The notes: generated by a model not told the origin, from the letters alone. Numbered from the stretch's first letter, positions 24,462 through 33,686 are shown. The stretch is 64,000 bases of DNA from LGRD01 sp031382215 (GCA_031382215.1 JANMYQ010000054.1:37205-101204), one strand, 5' to 3'. A program made the numbers and translations.

Positions 24462-25430
24462 TCAGCCACCTTCCAGACTCAGCTTGCGTTCCTCGACCAC
24501 GCGCTTGAGCTGGGTGTATTCCGCGGCGATGTCGGCGCCGTACTGTTCCGGCGTGCCGCCAACGACGAGCGCACCGCTCTCCTCGATGCGCTGGCGCACT
24601 GCGGGGTCGTCGAGGGCGGCACGCTCGGCCGCGTTGATCTTGCGCACCACGTCGGGGGCCATGTCCTTCGGGCCGACGATTCCAAAGACCGACATGCGGT
24701 TCATGCCCGGCAACCCGACTTCGGCGAGCGTGGGCGTGTCCGGCAGCGCAGCCAGCCGCTTCGGTGCGGCCACCACGATCGGTAGCAGCTTGCCGGCCTT
24801 GATGAAGGCCTGTGCCGAGGGCAGCGCGTCCATGATGATCTGCACCTGACCGCCGACCGCGTCGTTCAGCGCAGGTCCGGCGCCCCGGTAAGGGATGTGC
24901 GTGACGAACACGCCGGTCTGGCTCTTGAACGTTTCCATCTGCAGGTGGCTGATGCCACCGACACCGGACGACGCATACGAATAGCGGCCCGGGCTGCGCT
25001 TGAGTTGGGCGACGAAGCCGGCATATTCCTTCGCGGGGAAACTCGGGTGAACGGCAATCACGGTCGGCGTGGCCGCGACGCTGGCCACGGCGGTCAGGTC
25101 CGCCGGCCGGTACGGTGCCTTTGGCGAAATGGCGGGGTTGGCGGCGGTCGTCGACGGTGTGGCCATCGCGAGCGTGTTGCCGTCGGGCGCGGCGCGCAGC
25201 ACCTCCATCGTGCCGGTGACACCGCCGCCGCCGGGCTTGTTCTCGATCACGACCGTCTGGCCGAGACTGCGGCCCATGCCCGGGGCGATGATGCGCGCGA
25301 GCACGTCGGTCGTGCCGCCGGGCGCAAATGGCACGACGAAGCGCAGCGGCTTGGTCGTGTCCTGCGCCAGGGCTGCCGGCGCGCCGGCCACGAGGGCGGC
25401 AGCGGCCGGCCAATGAAGGATGCGGCTCAT
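24462..25430 (-). CDS. Tripartite tricarboxylate transporter receptor (Bug/TctC family)
   Basis: Periplasmic binding protein of 322 residues. Signal peptide about 1-22 (APAALAQ), then PLRFVVPFAPGGTTDVLARI, the family signature in which PFAPGG forms part of the carboxylate-binding loop, and IENKPGGGGVTGT. These proteins bind carboxylates for TctAB-type transporters, and Burkholderiales carry many orphans. No tctA or tctB lies in the window, so this copy is an orphan. It is the last gene of the operon starting at 31295, 42 bp behind the alcohol dehydrogenase. It could present an aromatic or aliphatic acid to a distant TctAB or act as a sensor partner. Confidence 0.93.
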   Translation of the reverse strand: MSRILHWPAAAALVAGAPAALAQDTTKPLRFVVPFAPGGTTDVLARIIAPGMGRSLGQTVVIENKPGGGGVTGTMEVLRAAPDGNTLAMATPSTTAANPAISPKAPYRPADLTAVASVAATPTVIAVHPSFPAKEYAGFVAQLKRSPGRYSYASSGVGGISHLQMETFKSQTGVFVTHIPYRGAGPALNDAVGGQVQIIMDALPSAQAFIKAGKLLPIVVAAPKRLAALPDTPTLAEVGLPGMNRMSVFGIVGPKDMAPDVVRKINAAERAALDDPAVRQRIEESGALVVGGTPEQYGADIAAEYTQLKRVVEERKLSLEGG

Positions 25431-25472
25431 GAATGTGTTGTCCTGGGATGTCTTCAGGCGGGCGCACTGGCG

Positions 25473-26504
25473 TCAGAACAGGAACGCGCCCTTGCCGGTG
25501 GATTGGGTGTCGAACAGCCGGTAGGCCTCCTCGGCCTGGTCGAGCCGCCAGCGGTGCGTGAACAGGCGGTCGACCGCCAGGCCGCGCTCGACGACGAACC
25601 GGGCGCAGTCGGCCTGGCCCACGGTGGACATGGTGTAAGACGTCATCACCGTCACCTGGCGGTCGAGCAGGGCGCGCGTCTCGAGCGTCAGGCTCGCACC
25701 GATGCCGACCAGCGCGATGCGCCCCCACACCGCCACCGCGCCGACGGCCGCGGCCGCCGCCTGCGACGATCCGGAAGTCTCGACGACCGCCTCGACGCCT
25801 TCGCTCTGGGTCAGATCGCGCAGCGCCGCGACCACGTCGCCCTCGCGCGGGTTGACCACGGCATGTGCGCCGAAGGATCGTGCGAGTGCGAGCCGCTCGG
25901 CGTCGATGTCGATCGCGATCACGCGGGCGCCTTGCGCCACCGCCAGCATCGTGGCCGACAGCCCGACCGGCCCCTGGCCGAACACGGCCAGCGTCTCGTC
26001 GCCGCGCAACTGCAGGCGCTCGAGCGCGCCCCAGGCGGTGCCGGTGCCGCAAGCGATTGCCGCACCCGCCTCAAAGCTCAGCGCATCGTGCAAGGGCACG
26101 AGCGTGTCCGCGCGCACCTTGATGTAGGGGGCGTGCGCGCCGTGCGCGTTGCTTGAATAGACAACGCGCGTGGCCGGCTTGCACAGCTGCGGCCAGCCAG
26201 TGCGGCAGTGGCGGCAGGTGGCGCAGCCGTGGTAGTGGTGGACCATCACGCGGTCACCCGGCCGGGCGACGTGATCCGGCACGCCCGGCCCCACGGCCGC
26301 CAAGATGCCCGCGGGTTCGTGACCCCCGATGAAGCGACGATCCGGTGCGATGGCAGGGTCGAACGGAGCGCGGTAGGGATGCAGGTCGCTGCCGCACATG
26401 CCCGAAGCCTTCACCTGCACGATCACTTCGCCGTGCGAGGGCACCGGGTCGGCCACGTCGATGGTCGCGAGGCGCCGATCACCGAGGAAGGCGAGTCCTT
26501 TCAT
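25473..26504 (-). CDS. Zinc-dependent alcohol dehydrogenase (MDR family)
   Basis: Medium-chain dehydrogenase of 343 residues. Catalytic zinc ligands are Cys37 (ASGMCGSDLH) and the GHEPAG His near 61; the structural zinc site is the four-Cys motif CATCRHCRTGWPQLC near 94-108. The nucleotide fold GQGPVGL is near 176. Both zinc sites are complete, so activity is expected with NAD or NADP. It lies 15 bp behind an aldehyde dehydrogenase gene, a natural alcohol-to-acid pair. Substrate unknown. Confidence 0.92.
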   Translation of the reverse strand: MKGLAFLGDRRLATIDVADPVPSHGEVIVQVKASGMCGSDLHPYRAPFDPAIAPDRRFIGGHEPAGILAAVGPGVPDHVARPGDRVMVHHYHGCATCRHCRTGWPQLCKPATRVVYSSNAHGAHAPYIKVRADTLVPLHDALSFEAGAAIACGTGTAWGALERLQLRGDETLAVFGQGPVGLSATMLAVAQGARVIAIDIDAERLALARSFGAHAVVNPREGDVVAALRDLTQSEGVEAVVETSGSSQAAAAAVGAVAVWGRIALVGIGASLTLETRALLDRQVTVMTSYTMSTVGQADCARFVVERGLAVDRLFTHRWRLDQAEEAYRLFDTQSTGKGAFLF

Positions 26505-26519
26505 GTCGAGGCTCGTCGC

Positions 26520-28013
26520 TCAGCCGTCGATGTTCATGTACACGGCCTTGCGGCACAGGAAGCTCTCGACGTGCTCGGTGCTGCCCTTCCAGCCGTAGCC
26601 GCTCGACTTCACGCCACCGAAGCCGACGGCCGGGTCGACCATGCCGTAGCAGTTGACCCACACGGTGCCCGAGCGGATGCCCTGGGACACGCGGTGCGCG
26701 GTGGAGAGGCTGCGTGTCCACACGCCGCCGCCCAGGCCGTACTCGGTGTCGTTGGCGAGCCGGAGAACCTCATCGACCGTGTCGAACGGGATCACCGAGA
26801 TGACCGGGCCGAAAATCTCCTCCCGCGCGATCGTCATGCCGTTGTTGACGTTCGCGAAAACGGTGGGTTCGACGAAGTAGCCTTGCGCCAGCGCGCCGCC
26901 GAGCCGCGCGCCGCCGGACGCGAGCGCGGCGCCTTCTTCGCCACCGACCTTCACGTAGTGCATCACGCGCTCGAGCTGGCGCTGCGAGATCAGCGGGCCG
27001 AGGTCGATGCCGTCGTCCAGGCCGTTGCCGACCTTGAGCTGGGCGGTGTAGCGGCTGAGCCGCTCGACGAATTCGTCCTGCACTGCCCGCTGCACGAAGA
27101 GCCGCGTGCCGGAGTAGCAGATTTGCCCGCTGTTCGCGAACACACCCATCGCGGCGCCGGGTACCGCCTTGTCGAGGTCGGCGTCGGCGAAGACGATGTC
27201 GGGCGACTTGCCGCCGAGCTCGAGCTGCAGCCGCTTCAGGTTGCCGGCCGAGGCCTGCACGATGCGGCGGCCGGTTTCGGTGGAGCCGGTGAACGAGATC
27301 TTGTCGACGCCGGGGTGCGCGGCGAGCGCAGCGCCGGCATCGCTGCCGTAGCCGGTGACGATGTTGACCACGCCGTCAGGAACGCCGGCCTCGGCGAGCA
27401 ATTCACCGAAGCGCAGGATCGACAGCGACGCGTCTTCCGCCGGCTTGATCACGCAGGTGCAGCCGGTGGCCAGTGCCGGCCCGATCGTCCACCACTGGCC
27501 GCCGAGCGGCCCGTTCCACGGAATGATGCCGCCGACGACGCCGAGCGGCGCCTTGTGGGTGAGCGTCATGATCCGCCCCGGCAGCGAGTTGCTCGCCGTG
27601 GCGGTGGTGGCCATGCCGGTGCACGACGCGTAGAAGTGGATGAGCTGCGAGATCCACTTGACGGTGCCGCGGGTGCGCGCGATCGGCGCGCCCATGTCCA
27701 TCGTCTCGATCGTCGCGAGCTCCTCGCCGTGTTGGAGCAGCAAGTCGTTGATGCGCATCATCAGCTGCTGGCGCTCCAGCGGCTTCCAGCGGCTCCACTC
27801 GCCATCGAATGCGGTGCGCGCCGCGGCCACGGCACGGTCCACGTCAGCGGCCGTGCCGCGGGCGATGCGGGCCAGCACGCTGCCGTCGGCGGGGTTGATG
27901 GCGTCGATCTCTTCGCCCGACTGGGATGCCACCCATTTCCCGCCGATCAGCAGGCGCTTCGATCCACGCAGGAAGGCCGGTCGGCCGGCGGGCTGGGCAA
28001 AGGTGCTGTTCAT
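26520..28013 (-). CDS. Aldehyde dehydrogenase
   Basis: Aldehyde dehydrogenase of 497 residues with catalytic Glu in LQLELGGKSPDIV (near 263) and Cys in NSGQICYSGTR (near 297). The stretch IIPWNGPLGGQWWTIGPALA is the substrate/cofactor segment. Resembles betaine/gamma-aminobutyraldehyde or 4-hydroxybenzaldehyde-type enzymes only in the general sense. It follows the SDR at 28039-28773 by 25 bp and precedes the zinc alcohol dehydrogenase. Substrate unknown. Confidence 0.93.
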   Translation of the reverse strand: MNSTFAQPAGRPAFLRGSKRLLIGGKWVASQSGEEIDAINPADGSVLARIARGTAADVDRAVAAARTAFDGEWSRWKPLERQQLMMRINDLLLQHGEELATIETMDMGAPIARTRGTVKWISQLIHFYASCTGMATTATASNSLPGRIMTLTHKAPLGVVGGIIPWNGPLGGQWWTIGPALATGCTCVIKPAEDASLSILRFGELLAEAGVPDGVVNIVTGYGSDAGAALAAHPGVDKISFTGSTETGRRIVQASAGNLKRLQLELGGKSPDIVFADADLDKAVPGAAMGVFANSGQICYSGTRLFVQRAVQDEFVERLSRYTAQLKVGNGLDDGIDLGPLISQRQLERVMHYVKVGGEEGAALASGGARLGGALAQGYFVEPTVFANVNNGMTIAREEIFGPVISVIPFDTVDEVLRLANDTEYGLGGGVWTRSLSTAHRVSQGIRSGTVWVNCYGMVDPAVGFGGVKSSGYGWKGSTEHVESFLCRKAVYMNIDG

Positions 28014-28038
28014 GGGCGCGAAGGGCAGGGGTCAGCGG

Positions 28039-28773
28039 TCAGTGGTAGGAGCGGCCACCGTCGGCGGCCAGCGTGGCGCCGGTGACGTAGGAGCCATCGG
28101 CGCTCGTGAGGAAGAGGATGACGCGGGCGATCTCCGCCGGCTGCGCCAGCCGCTTCAGCGCGTAGTTGGCGACGTTGGCGTGAAAGCCTTCGGCCATCGG
28201 CGTATCGACCATGCCGGGGCAGACGGTGTTGACGCGGATCGCCGGTGCCAGCTCGGCGGCCATCGCACGGCCGAGGTTGACGACACCGCCCTTGGACGCC
28301 GCATACGCCGTGAGACCCGGCGCGTTCGGCAGCAGCCCGGCCGCCGAGGCGATGTTGACGATGGTCGCGCCCTCGGCCTGCCGCAGCCAGGGAAGGCAGG
28401 CGCGCGAGACCATGAACGTGCCGGTCAGGTTGACATCGATCACCTGGCGCCACACCGCCATCGGCGTGTCCTCCATCAGGCCGGTGCGCATGATGCCCGC
28501 GGCGTTGACGACGCCGTCGATGCCACCGAGCGCCTGCGCGGCCTGCGCCGCCGCGGCGGCCACCGAGGCTTCGCTCGCCACGTCGACCTCGCAGACGTGC
28601 CCGCCGGTCTGTGCAGCGGTCGCGGCGAGGCCGGCCGCGTCGCGGTCGAACAGCGCGAGCGCGGCGCCCTCCGCAGCGAACAGCTGCGCAATCGCGCGGC
28701 CGATGCCGGAGGCCGCACCCGTCACGACGATGCGCCGGCCCTGAAGCCGGCCCGAAGCTGCGTTCGCGGCCAT
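28039..28773 (-). CDS. SDR-family oxidoreductase
   Basis: Short-chain dehydrogenase of 244 residues: TGAASGIG near 18-25, NAAGI in place of the usual NNAG near 87, Ser in NIASAAG near 134 and YAASK near 149, C-terminal AADGGRSYH. The ATG at 28773 begins 2 bp after the stop of the TctC receptor, so the pair is tightly coupled; longer frames overlap that gene and are rejected. Fourth SDR of the island from the left on this strand. Substrate unknown. Confidence 0.88.
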   Translation of the reverse strand: MAANAASGRLQGRRIVVTGAASGIGRAIAQLFAAEGAALALFDRDAAGLAATAAQTGGHVCEVDVASEASVAAAAAQAAQALGGIDGVVNAAGIMRTGLMEDTPMAVWRQVIDVNLTGTFMVSRACLPWLRQAEGATIVNIASAAGLLPNAPGLTAYAASKGGVVNLGRAMAAELAPAIRVNTVCPGMVDTPMAEGFHANVANYALKRLAQPAEIARVILFLTSADGSYVTGATLAADGGRSYH

Positions 28774-28775
28774 GG

Positions 28776-29753
28776 TCACTCGACGGTGATCTTGTTGTCG
28801 ACGATCACCTTCTTCCAGCGCGTCGCCTCGCCGTTGATGAAGGCGTTGAGCGCCTCGCCGGTCTTGATGTCTTCCTGGTAGGCGAGTGGCTTCATCTTCG
28901 CGATGAACTCCGGGTCCTTCACCGCCCGCGTGATGCCGTCGGCGAGTTTGGCAACGATCTCCGGCGGCGTGCCGGCCGGCGCCACAAAGCCGTGCCAAAG
29001 CACGACGTTGAAGTCGGGCATGCCGAGTTCCTTGAAGGTCGGCACGTCAGGCATGTTGGTGGAACGTTCAGGCGCAGCGACCGCTAGCACGCGCAGCTTG
29101 TCGTCGCTGCGCAGCCCCGCGACCTCAGACGCCGAAGCCACCATCATCTGGGTGAAGCCGCCCATCAGCGCCTGCAGGCCTTCCGGGTTGTTGCGGTAGG
29201 TCACGTGCACACCCTTGCCGCCGATGGCGTTGAGCAGCCGCGTGCAGGTCAGGTGGCCCATGGTGCCCACGCCGCCGGAGGCAAACGTGATGCCGTCGCC
29301 GGCGCGCGCCGCCTCGGCCAGCTCCTGCATGTTGGTGATCTTCGGCTTGGCCGTGGCTGACACCGCCAGCGCCACCGGGAAGCCGCCGACGCCTGCCACC
29401 GGTACGAAGCTGCTCAGCTTGTACGGCAATTTTTCGCGCAGCACGGTCTGGTTGATGCCGGCGCTGATCAGGCACAGCAGCGTGTAGCCGTCCGGCGGCG
29501 AGGCCGCGACGGCGGCGCCACCGATGGTGGTGGAGCCGCCGCCCTTGTTGTCAACGATCACCGCCTGGCCCCATTCCTTGGACAGTCTGTCGGCGACGAA
29601 GCGGCTGATGATGTCGTCGGTGCCGCCGGCGGCGTTGCCGACGACGATCTTCACGACGCGTTGCGGGTACGCGCCCTGCGCGAACACGCCGGTGCCCAGC
29701 GAGGTGGCCGCGAGCGCCGGGCCGGCGACGATGATGCTTCTGCGAGAAATCAA
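28776..29753 (-). CDS. Tripartite tricarboxylate transporter receptor (Bug/TctC family)
   Basis: Second orphan periplasmic receptor, 325 residues. The N terminus MISRRSIIVAGPALAATSL carries a twin Arg, with cleavage near VFAQG, so export by Sec or Tat is possible. The family segment PQRVVKIVVGNAAGGTDDII has NAAGG where most members have PFAPGG, and IVDNKGGGSTTIGG follows, suggesting a ligand somewhat different from that of the other copy (24462-25430). No TctA/TctB in view. It is the second gene of the operon, 42 bp behind an aldehyde dehydrogenase. Confidence 0.92.
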   Translation of the reverse strand: MISRRSIIVAGPALAATSLGTGVFAQGAYPQRVVKIVVGNAAGGTDDIISRFVADRLSKEWGQAVIVDNKGGGSTTIGGAAVAASPPDGYTLLCLISAGINQTVLREKLPYKLSSFVPVAGVGGFPVALAVSATAKPKITNMQELAEAARAGDGITFASGGVGTMGHLTCTRLLNAIGGKGVHVTYRNNPEGLQALMGGFTQMMVASASEVAGLRSDDKLRVLAVAAPERSTNMPDVPTFKELGMPDFNVVLWHGFVAPAGTPPEIVAKLADGITRAVKDPEFIAKMKPLAYQEDIKTGEALNAFINGEATRWKKVIVDNKITVE

Positions 29754-29795
29754 GGTGTGTCTCCTTCTTGGTGTGTCTTCGTGTGACGACGCACG

Positions 29796-31295
29796 TCAGC
29801 GCTGAACGAACGGATTGGCCGGTGCGCCGGCAGCGATAGAGAACATGACGCTCTTGGTCTCGAGGTATTCGTCGACCGCCTCGATGCCGCCTTCGCGGCC
29901 GAGGCCCGAGCGCTTCATGCCGCCGAGCGGCACGACGAAGCTGTAGGCGCGGTAGGTGTTGACCCAGACCATGCCGACACGCAGTGCGCGCGACATGCGC
30001 ACGCCGCGGCCGAAGTCGCGTGTCCACACACCGGCGGCCAGGCCGAAGTGGATGTCGTTGCCGATGCGTACGGCCTCGGCCTCGTCCTCGAAGCCGATGA
30101 TCGAGAGCACGGGGCCGAACACCTCTTCCTGCGCGATGCGCATGCCGTTCGTCACGTCGGTGAACACGGTGGGCTGCACGAACTGCCCGCCGGTCAAACC
30201 CGCACCGGTGGCCGCCGCACCCCCGAGCAGGCAGCGCGCGCCTTCTTCGCGGGCCAGCGCGATGTAGTGCATGACCTTCTCGAACTGCGGCGGCGTGGCG
30301 ATCGGGCCGACCTGCGTGTCAGGCTGCATCGGGTCGCCGAGGCGGAGTTCGCGCGCCATCGCGAGCACCCGTTCGGTGAACGCGGCCTTGATCGAGTTCT
30401 GCACCAGGAGGCGCGAACCGGCGGTGCACATCTGCCCGGTCGCACCGAAAATGCCGGAGACCGCGCCGATGCAGGCCTGATCCAGGTCGGCATCCTCGAA
30501 GACGATGTTGGGCGACTTGCCACCGAGTTCCATCGACACGCGTTTCATCGAGCGCGCCGCCGCCTCGTAGACCCTGGCGCCGGTCACGTCGGAACCGGTG
30601 AAGGTGATCTTCGCGACGTCGGGGTGCTCGACCAGCGGCGCGCCGATCTCGGGGCCGAGGCCGGTGACGACGTTGATCACGCCATCGGGCAGCCCGGCTT
30701 CCTTCGTGAGCGCCGCGAACTCGAGCGAGCTCACGGAGGCGAACTCCGACGGCTTCACCACCACCGAACACCCCGCCGCGAGCGCCGGGGCGCACTTGAT
30801 CGTCAGGAAGTTGAGCGGCGAGTTCCACGCCGTGAGCGCCACCACCACGCCAACCGGCTCGCGGTAGGTGAGTGCCAGCATGTCGGCCTTGTCGATCGGC
30901 AGCACCGCGCCCTCGATCTTGTCGGCCAGCCCCGCGTAGTAGTGCCAGTGCTGCGGCAGGTAGGCGAGCTGCCCATTCATCTCGGCAATGATCTTGCCGT
31001 TGTCGCGCGACTCGACCTCTGCCAGGTGACGCGCATTGGCGCTCTCACCCATCAGGTCGCCGATGCGGCGCAGGATGCGGCCACGCTCGGTCGGCGTCAT
31101 GCGGCTCCACGGACCCTCGTGCATTGCGGCATGGGCCGATGCCACCGCGCGGTCAGCGTCGGCCTTCGTGCCGCGCGCGATGCGCGCCCAGGCGGTGCCG
31201 CGGTAAGGGTCGATCGAGTCGAGCCACTCTCCGCCTGCCGGTGCGACTGGCGCGCCGTCGATCCAATGGTCGTAGGTCTTCATGGGTTCCGCCAT
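29796..31295 (-). CDS. Aldehyde dehydrogenase
   Basis: Aldehyde dehydrogenase, 499 residues from ATG 31295 (ATG 31283, giving MKTYDHWIDG, is an equally plausible start; neither has a strong ribosome site). Catalytic Glu in VSMELGGKSPNIV (near 258) and Cys in ATGQMCTAGSR (near 290). First gene of the operon aldehyde dehydrogenase, TctC, SDR, aldehyde dehydrogenase, alcohol dehydrogenase, TctC, downstream of promoter element B and divergent from the LysR gene. This position makes it a likely direct target of that LysR protein. Confidence 0.92.
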   Translation of the reverse strand: MAEPMKTYDHWIDGAPVAPAGGEWLDSIDPYRGTAWARIARGTKADADRAVASAHAAMHEGPWSRMTPTERGRILRRIGDLMGESANARHLAEVESRDNGKIIAEMNGQLAYLPQHWHYYAGLADKIEGAVLPIDKADMLALTYREPVGVVVALTAWNSPLNFLTIKCAPALAAGCSVVVKPSEFASVSSLEFAALTKEAGLPDGVINVVTGLGPEIGAPLVEHPDVAKITFTGSDVTGARVYEAAARSMKRVSMELGGKSPNIVFEDADLDQACIGAVSGIFGATGQMCTAGSRLLVQNSIKAAFTERVLAMARELRLGDPMQPDTQVGPIATPPQFEKVMHYIALAREEGARCLLGGAAATGAGLTGGQFVQPTVFTDVTNGMRIAQEEVFGPVLSIIGFEDEAEAVRIGNDIHFGLAAGVWTRDFGRGVRMSRALRVGMVWVNTYRAYSFVVPLGGMKRSGLGREGGIEAVDEYLETKSVMFSIAAGAPANPFVQR

Positions 31296-31463
31296 CTCAG
31301 AACGAGGGGAAGCACGCGGTCTGGCCGCGTCGACCGATACCACGGCGCCTGGTCACGACGGCCGTCTTTCCATCGAAGCGATTCATCTCGAACATTTCCC
31401 GGATGCAAGTCAAAGGCAAGTCAAAGAATTGACCTCGTCATGTTCCGGTCCGACCCCTCAAAA

Positions 31464-31506
31464 GTCGAGTCGCCTTTTCTCGCGGCGCCGGTAACTTGGC
31501 CTTACC
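31464..31506 (-). promoter_or_regulatory. Island promoter element B (box GGTAAGGCCAAGTTACC)
   Basis: Located between the divergent aldehyde dehydrogenase and lysR genes. The box at 31506-31490 is an almost perfect dyad (GGTAA-N7-TTACC) with T-N11-A; the spacer has GAGAAAAG and the end is GCGACTCGAC. The left-pointing orientation serves the aldehyde dehydrogenase operon, while the box centre lies about 70 bp before the lysR start, a usual autoregulatory site. 31296-31463 shows no gene. Confidence 0.78.
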
Positions 31507-31568
31507 AACGAGCACACTTCGCCTGCGTGGACTGTGTGGCCGAGGTACGGCGCTACACTGCCCGGACC

Positions 31569-32501
31569 ATGGAACTTCGACACCTGCGCTACTTCATCGC
31601 CGCGGCCGAGGAGGAGCATTTCGGTCGCGCCTCGGACCGCATGCATGTCACGCGGCCCGCGGTGTCGCAAATCATTGCGGACCTCGAAGACGAGATCGGC
31701 ACGCCATTGTTCGAGCGTCTCGCTCACCGCGTCAGGCTGACGGCCGCGGGCCGTTCCCTCTTGCCCCAATTGCAGGCGGTGATGGCGCAACTCAACGACG
31801 CTCTGGTGCAGACCAAGCGTGTTGGCGAAGGACGCAGCGGCTCGCTGAACATCGGCTACGGCTCGTTGACGCTGTTGCACCCGATGTTCCGCGCGGCGGT
31901 CAAGACCTACCGGGAGACCTACCCCGACGTAGCTTTGTCGCTGATCGAATTGCCGACAACGCATCAGCCGAAGGCGCTCGCCGAGCGGAGGATCCACGCC
32001 GGCTTCATGCACCTTGGCCCGGGCCGCAACCTCGCACATGCAAAGCGCGGTGCGCCGGTGGAAGGGCACGACCAGACCGTTCTTGACTGGTACCGCATCC
32101 AGGTTGGCGGGCTCGGGGTGGCGATGGCCAACGACCATCCGCTCGCCAAGCGCAAGACCCTGTCGATCGCCGACCTGGCCAACGAGGGTTTTGTCGTCGT
32201 GCCGAACTCGAGCAGCAGCCCCGGTTACGGGCCGCTCTATGCGCTGTGCAAGAAGGCGGGTTACGAGCCGCGCGTGGTGCAGGAGGTGAGCACCATCTCG
32301 TCGCAGCTGAACCTGATCTCGGTGGGCATGGGCATTGGCCTGGCGGTGATCGGCCGCAACTTCACATACCCCCAGGGCCTGTCGGTCATTCCGCTGAGCG
32401 ACGTCACCTACTCGACGAGCTACGTGTTCGCCTGGGTGAAGGGCCAGAAAGACCCGTCGCTCGACCGCATGGTCGACATCATCAAGGCGCTGTCGAAATA
32501 G
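31569..32501 (+). CDS. LysR-family transcriptional regulator of the island
   Basis: LysR-type regulator of 310 residues. The N-terminal winged helix-turn-helix is MELRHLRYFIAAAEEEHFGR...VTRPAVSQIIADLEDEIGTPLFER (residues 1-55); the co-inducer domain follows (about 90-300), with SAVGMGIGLA-like ISVGMGIGLAVIG near 255. Most relatives (BenM/CatR group) bind aromatic or unsaturated acids. It is the only regulator in the 12-44 kb block and sits beside element B, whose T-N11-A dyad is the general LysR target type. The inference that it controls all seven element copies rests on this and is not shown. Start ATG 31569 gives the canonical N terminus. Confidence 0.93.
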   Translation: MELRHLRYFIAAAEEEHFGRASDRMHVTRPAVSQIIADLEDEIGTPLFERLAHRVRLTAAGRSLLPQLQAVMAQLNDALVQTKRVGEGRSGSLNIGYGSLTLLHPMFRAAVKTYRETYPDVALSLIELPTTHQPKALAERRIHAGFMHLGPGRNLAHAKRGAPVEGHDQTVLDWYRIQVGGLGVAMANDHPLAKRKTLSIADLANEGFVVVPNSSSSPGYGPLYALCKKAGYEPRVVQEVSTISSQLNLISVGMGIGLAVIGRNFTYPQGLSVIPLSDVTYSTSYVFAWVKGQKDPSLDRMVDIIKALSK

Positions 32502-32509
32502 CTCACGCT

Positions 32510-32527
32510 CGGCGTGTCACCACGCCG
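32510..32527. terminator. Possible bidirectional terminator hairpin
   Basis: CGGCGTG-TCAC-CACGCCG, a perfect 7-bp stem with a 4-nt loop in the convergent gap behind lysR; it overlaps the last codons of the gene on the other strand. No T-run. Confidence 0.35.
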
Positions 32528-33686
32528 CCTCGAGCAGCGACAGCAGGGTGTCGACGTCACGGATCGGGCGTGCATTGCGGGCGATCGACCAGTCCGACAT
32601 CGCAGCCTCGGCGATCGGCCTCAGATCGTCGCGTGCCACGCCGATCTCGCGCAGCGTGCGTGGCACCGCCAAGCCGTGCAGCACCGACTCCACGCGCTCG
32701 GCGGACGTCTGCCCGGCGGCCGCACTCGACACGGCGGCCAGTGCCTCCAGCACTGCGCTCGAGCGCGACTCTGTCACCGGCGCGTTGAACCGCATCGTGT
32801 GCGGCAGCACGATCGCGTTGACGATGCCATTGGCCACGTGCGTGCGTTTGCCGATCGCGTGCGCGAGCACCGAGGCGACACCCGTTCCGCCCTGCTCGGT
32901 GCCGCGGCCGCACAGCAGCGCAGCGACGACCAGGCGCTCGCGCACCGCGGCGTCGGCGGCCCGGTCCTGCGCGAGGCCCTGCCCGATCAGCCGCAGCGCC
33001 TGCATCAGCAGCGCTTCGGAGAACGGGTCGCAGGCGGGTGATTCGAGCGCTTCCACCGCATTGGCCATCGCATTCAGCGCCGCGCTCTGCACAAGATCGG
33101 CCGGGGCAGTGGCTACAAACGCGGGGGCGATCACGATGGCGCGTGCGCGGGTCTTCGGGTCGAACATCGCGAGGCGCTCACCGTCCGCGGCGTGCACCGC
33201 GGTGCCGCCCTTGGCGAAGGCGGTGCTCGGTGTGGTCGGGATCGCGAAGATCGGCAGCTTCGGCGCGTTCAGGCGCGGGCTCTCGAAACGGCCTTCGGGC
33301 GTGCGCCGCGTGCACAGTTCGGCCAGGGGTCGCTTTTCGCCGGCGAGGATGGCTGCACCCCGCGCCGTCACCGCGGCCGAGCCGCCGCCGACCGCGAGGA
33401 TGGCATCGGCCTGCACCTCCTGCAGCACCCGCACCGTCTCCTCGACGCCCGCCACCGGGCTGTGTTCACGCGCCGTGTCGGCAAGGCCCGCCCAGCTCGC
33501 GCCCAGGGTATCGCGCAAGGCCTGCATCTCGGCGCTGCGACCGATGGTGCGGCCGCAGACCACGGCCACGCGGCGGCAGCCGGCCCGGTCGAGTTCGCGC
33601 TTCAACGAGGCGAGCGCCTCATCGCCATGGAACACCCGCAGTTCGGGCGCGACGTACTGGTAGGCCATGGGCATCGAATTCTTCAT
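32517..33686 (-). CDS. Iron-ADH/maleylacetate-reductase family protein with altered metal site
   Basis: Dehydroquinate-synthase-like fold, 389 residues, nearest in motif to maleylacetate reductases. The NAD-binding AVGGGSAAVTARG segment is near 98-110. Of the four metal ligands of iron alcohol dehydrogenases (Asp, His, His, His), the Asp-x3-His pair reads LNAMANAVEAL (both Asn), one His is kept (SVLAHAIGK) and the last (PHG) reads VANG. Maleylacetate reductases already have Asn for Asp, but normally keep the His. Whether the protein is catalytic is open. Start ATG 33686 overlaps the stop of an etfB remnant; ATG 33668 (MAYQYVAPEL) is an alternative. Last gene of the beta-oxidation-like operon. 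Confidence 0.8.
   Translation of the reverse strand: MKNSMPMAYQYVAPELRVFHGDEALASLKRELDRAGCRRVAVVCGRTIGRSAEMQALRDTLGASWAGLADTAREHSPVAGVEETVRVLQEVQADAILAVGGGSAAVTARGAAILAGEKRPLAELCTRRTPEGRFESPRLNAPKLPIFAIPTTPSTAFAKGGTAVHAADGERLAMFDPKTRARAIVIAPAFVATAPADLVQSAALNAMANAVEALESPACDPFSEALLMQALRLIGQGLAQDRAADAAVRERLVVAALLCGRGTEQGGTGVASVLAHAIGKRTHVANGIVNAIVLPHTMRFNAPVTESRSSAVLEALAAVSSAAAGQTSAERVESVLHGLAVPRTLREIGVARDDLRPIAEAAMSDWSIARNARPIRDVDTLLSLLEAAW

Noticed and set aside
29954..31570. A single long plus-strand frame from about 30.0 kb leading into the LysR gene
   Set aside because: The upstream portion is the antisense of the aldehyde dehydrogenase; the LysR family N terminus begins at ATG 31569.
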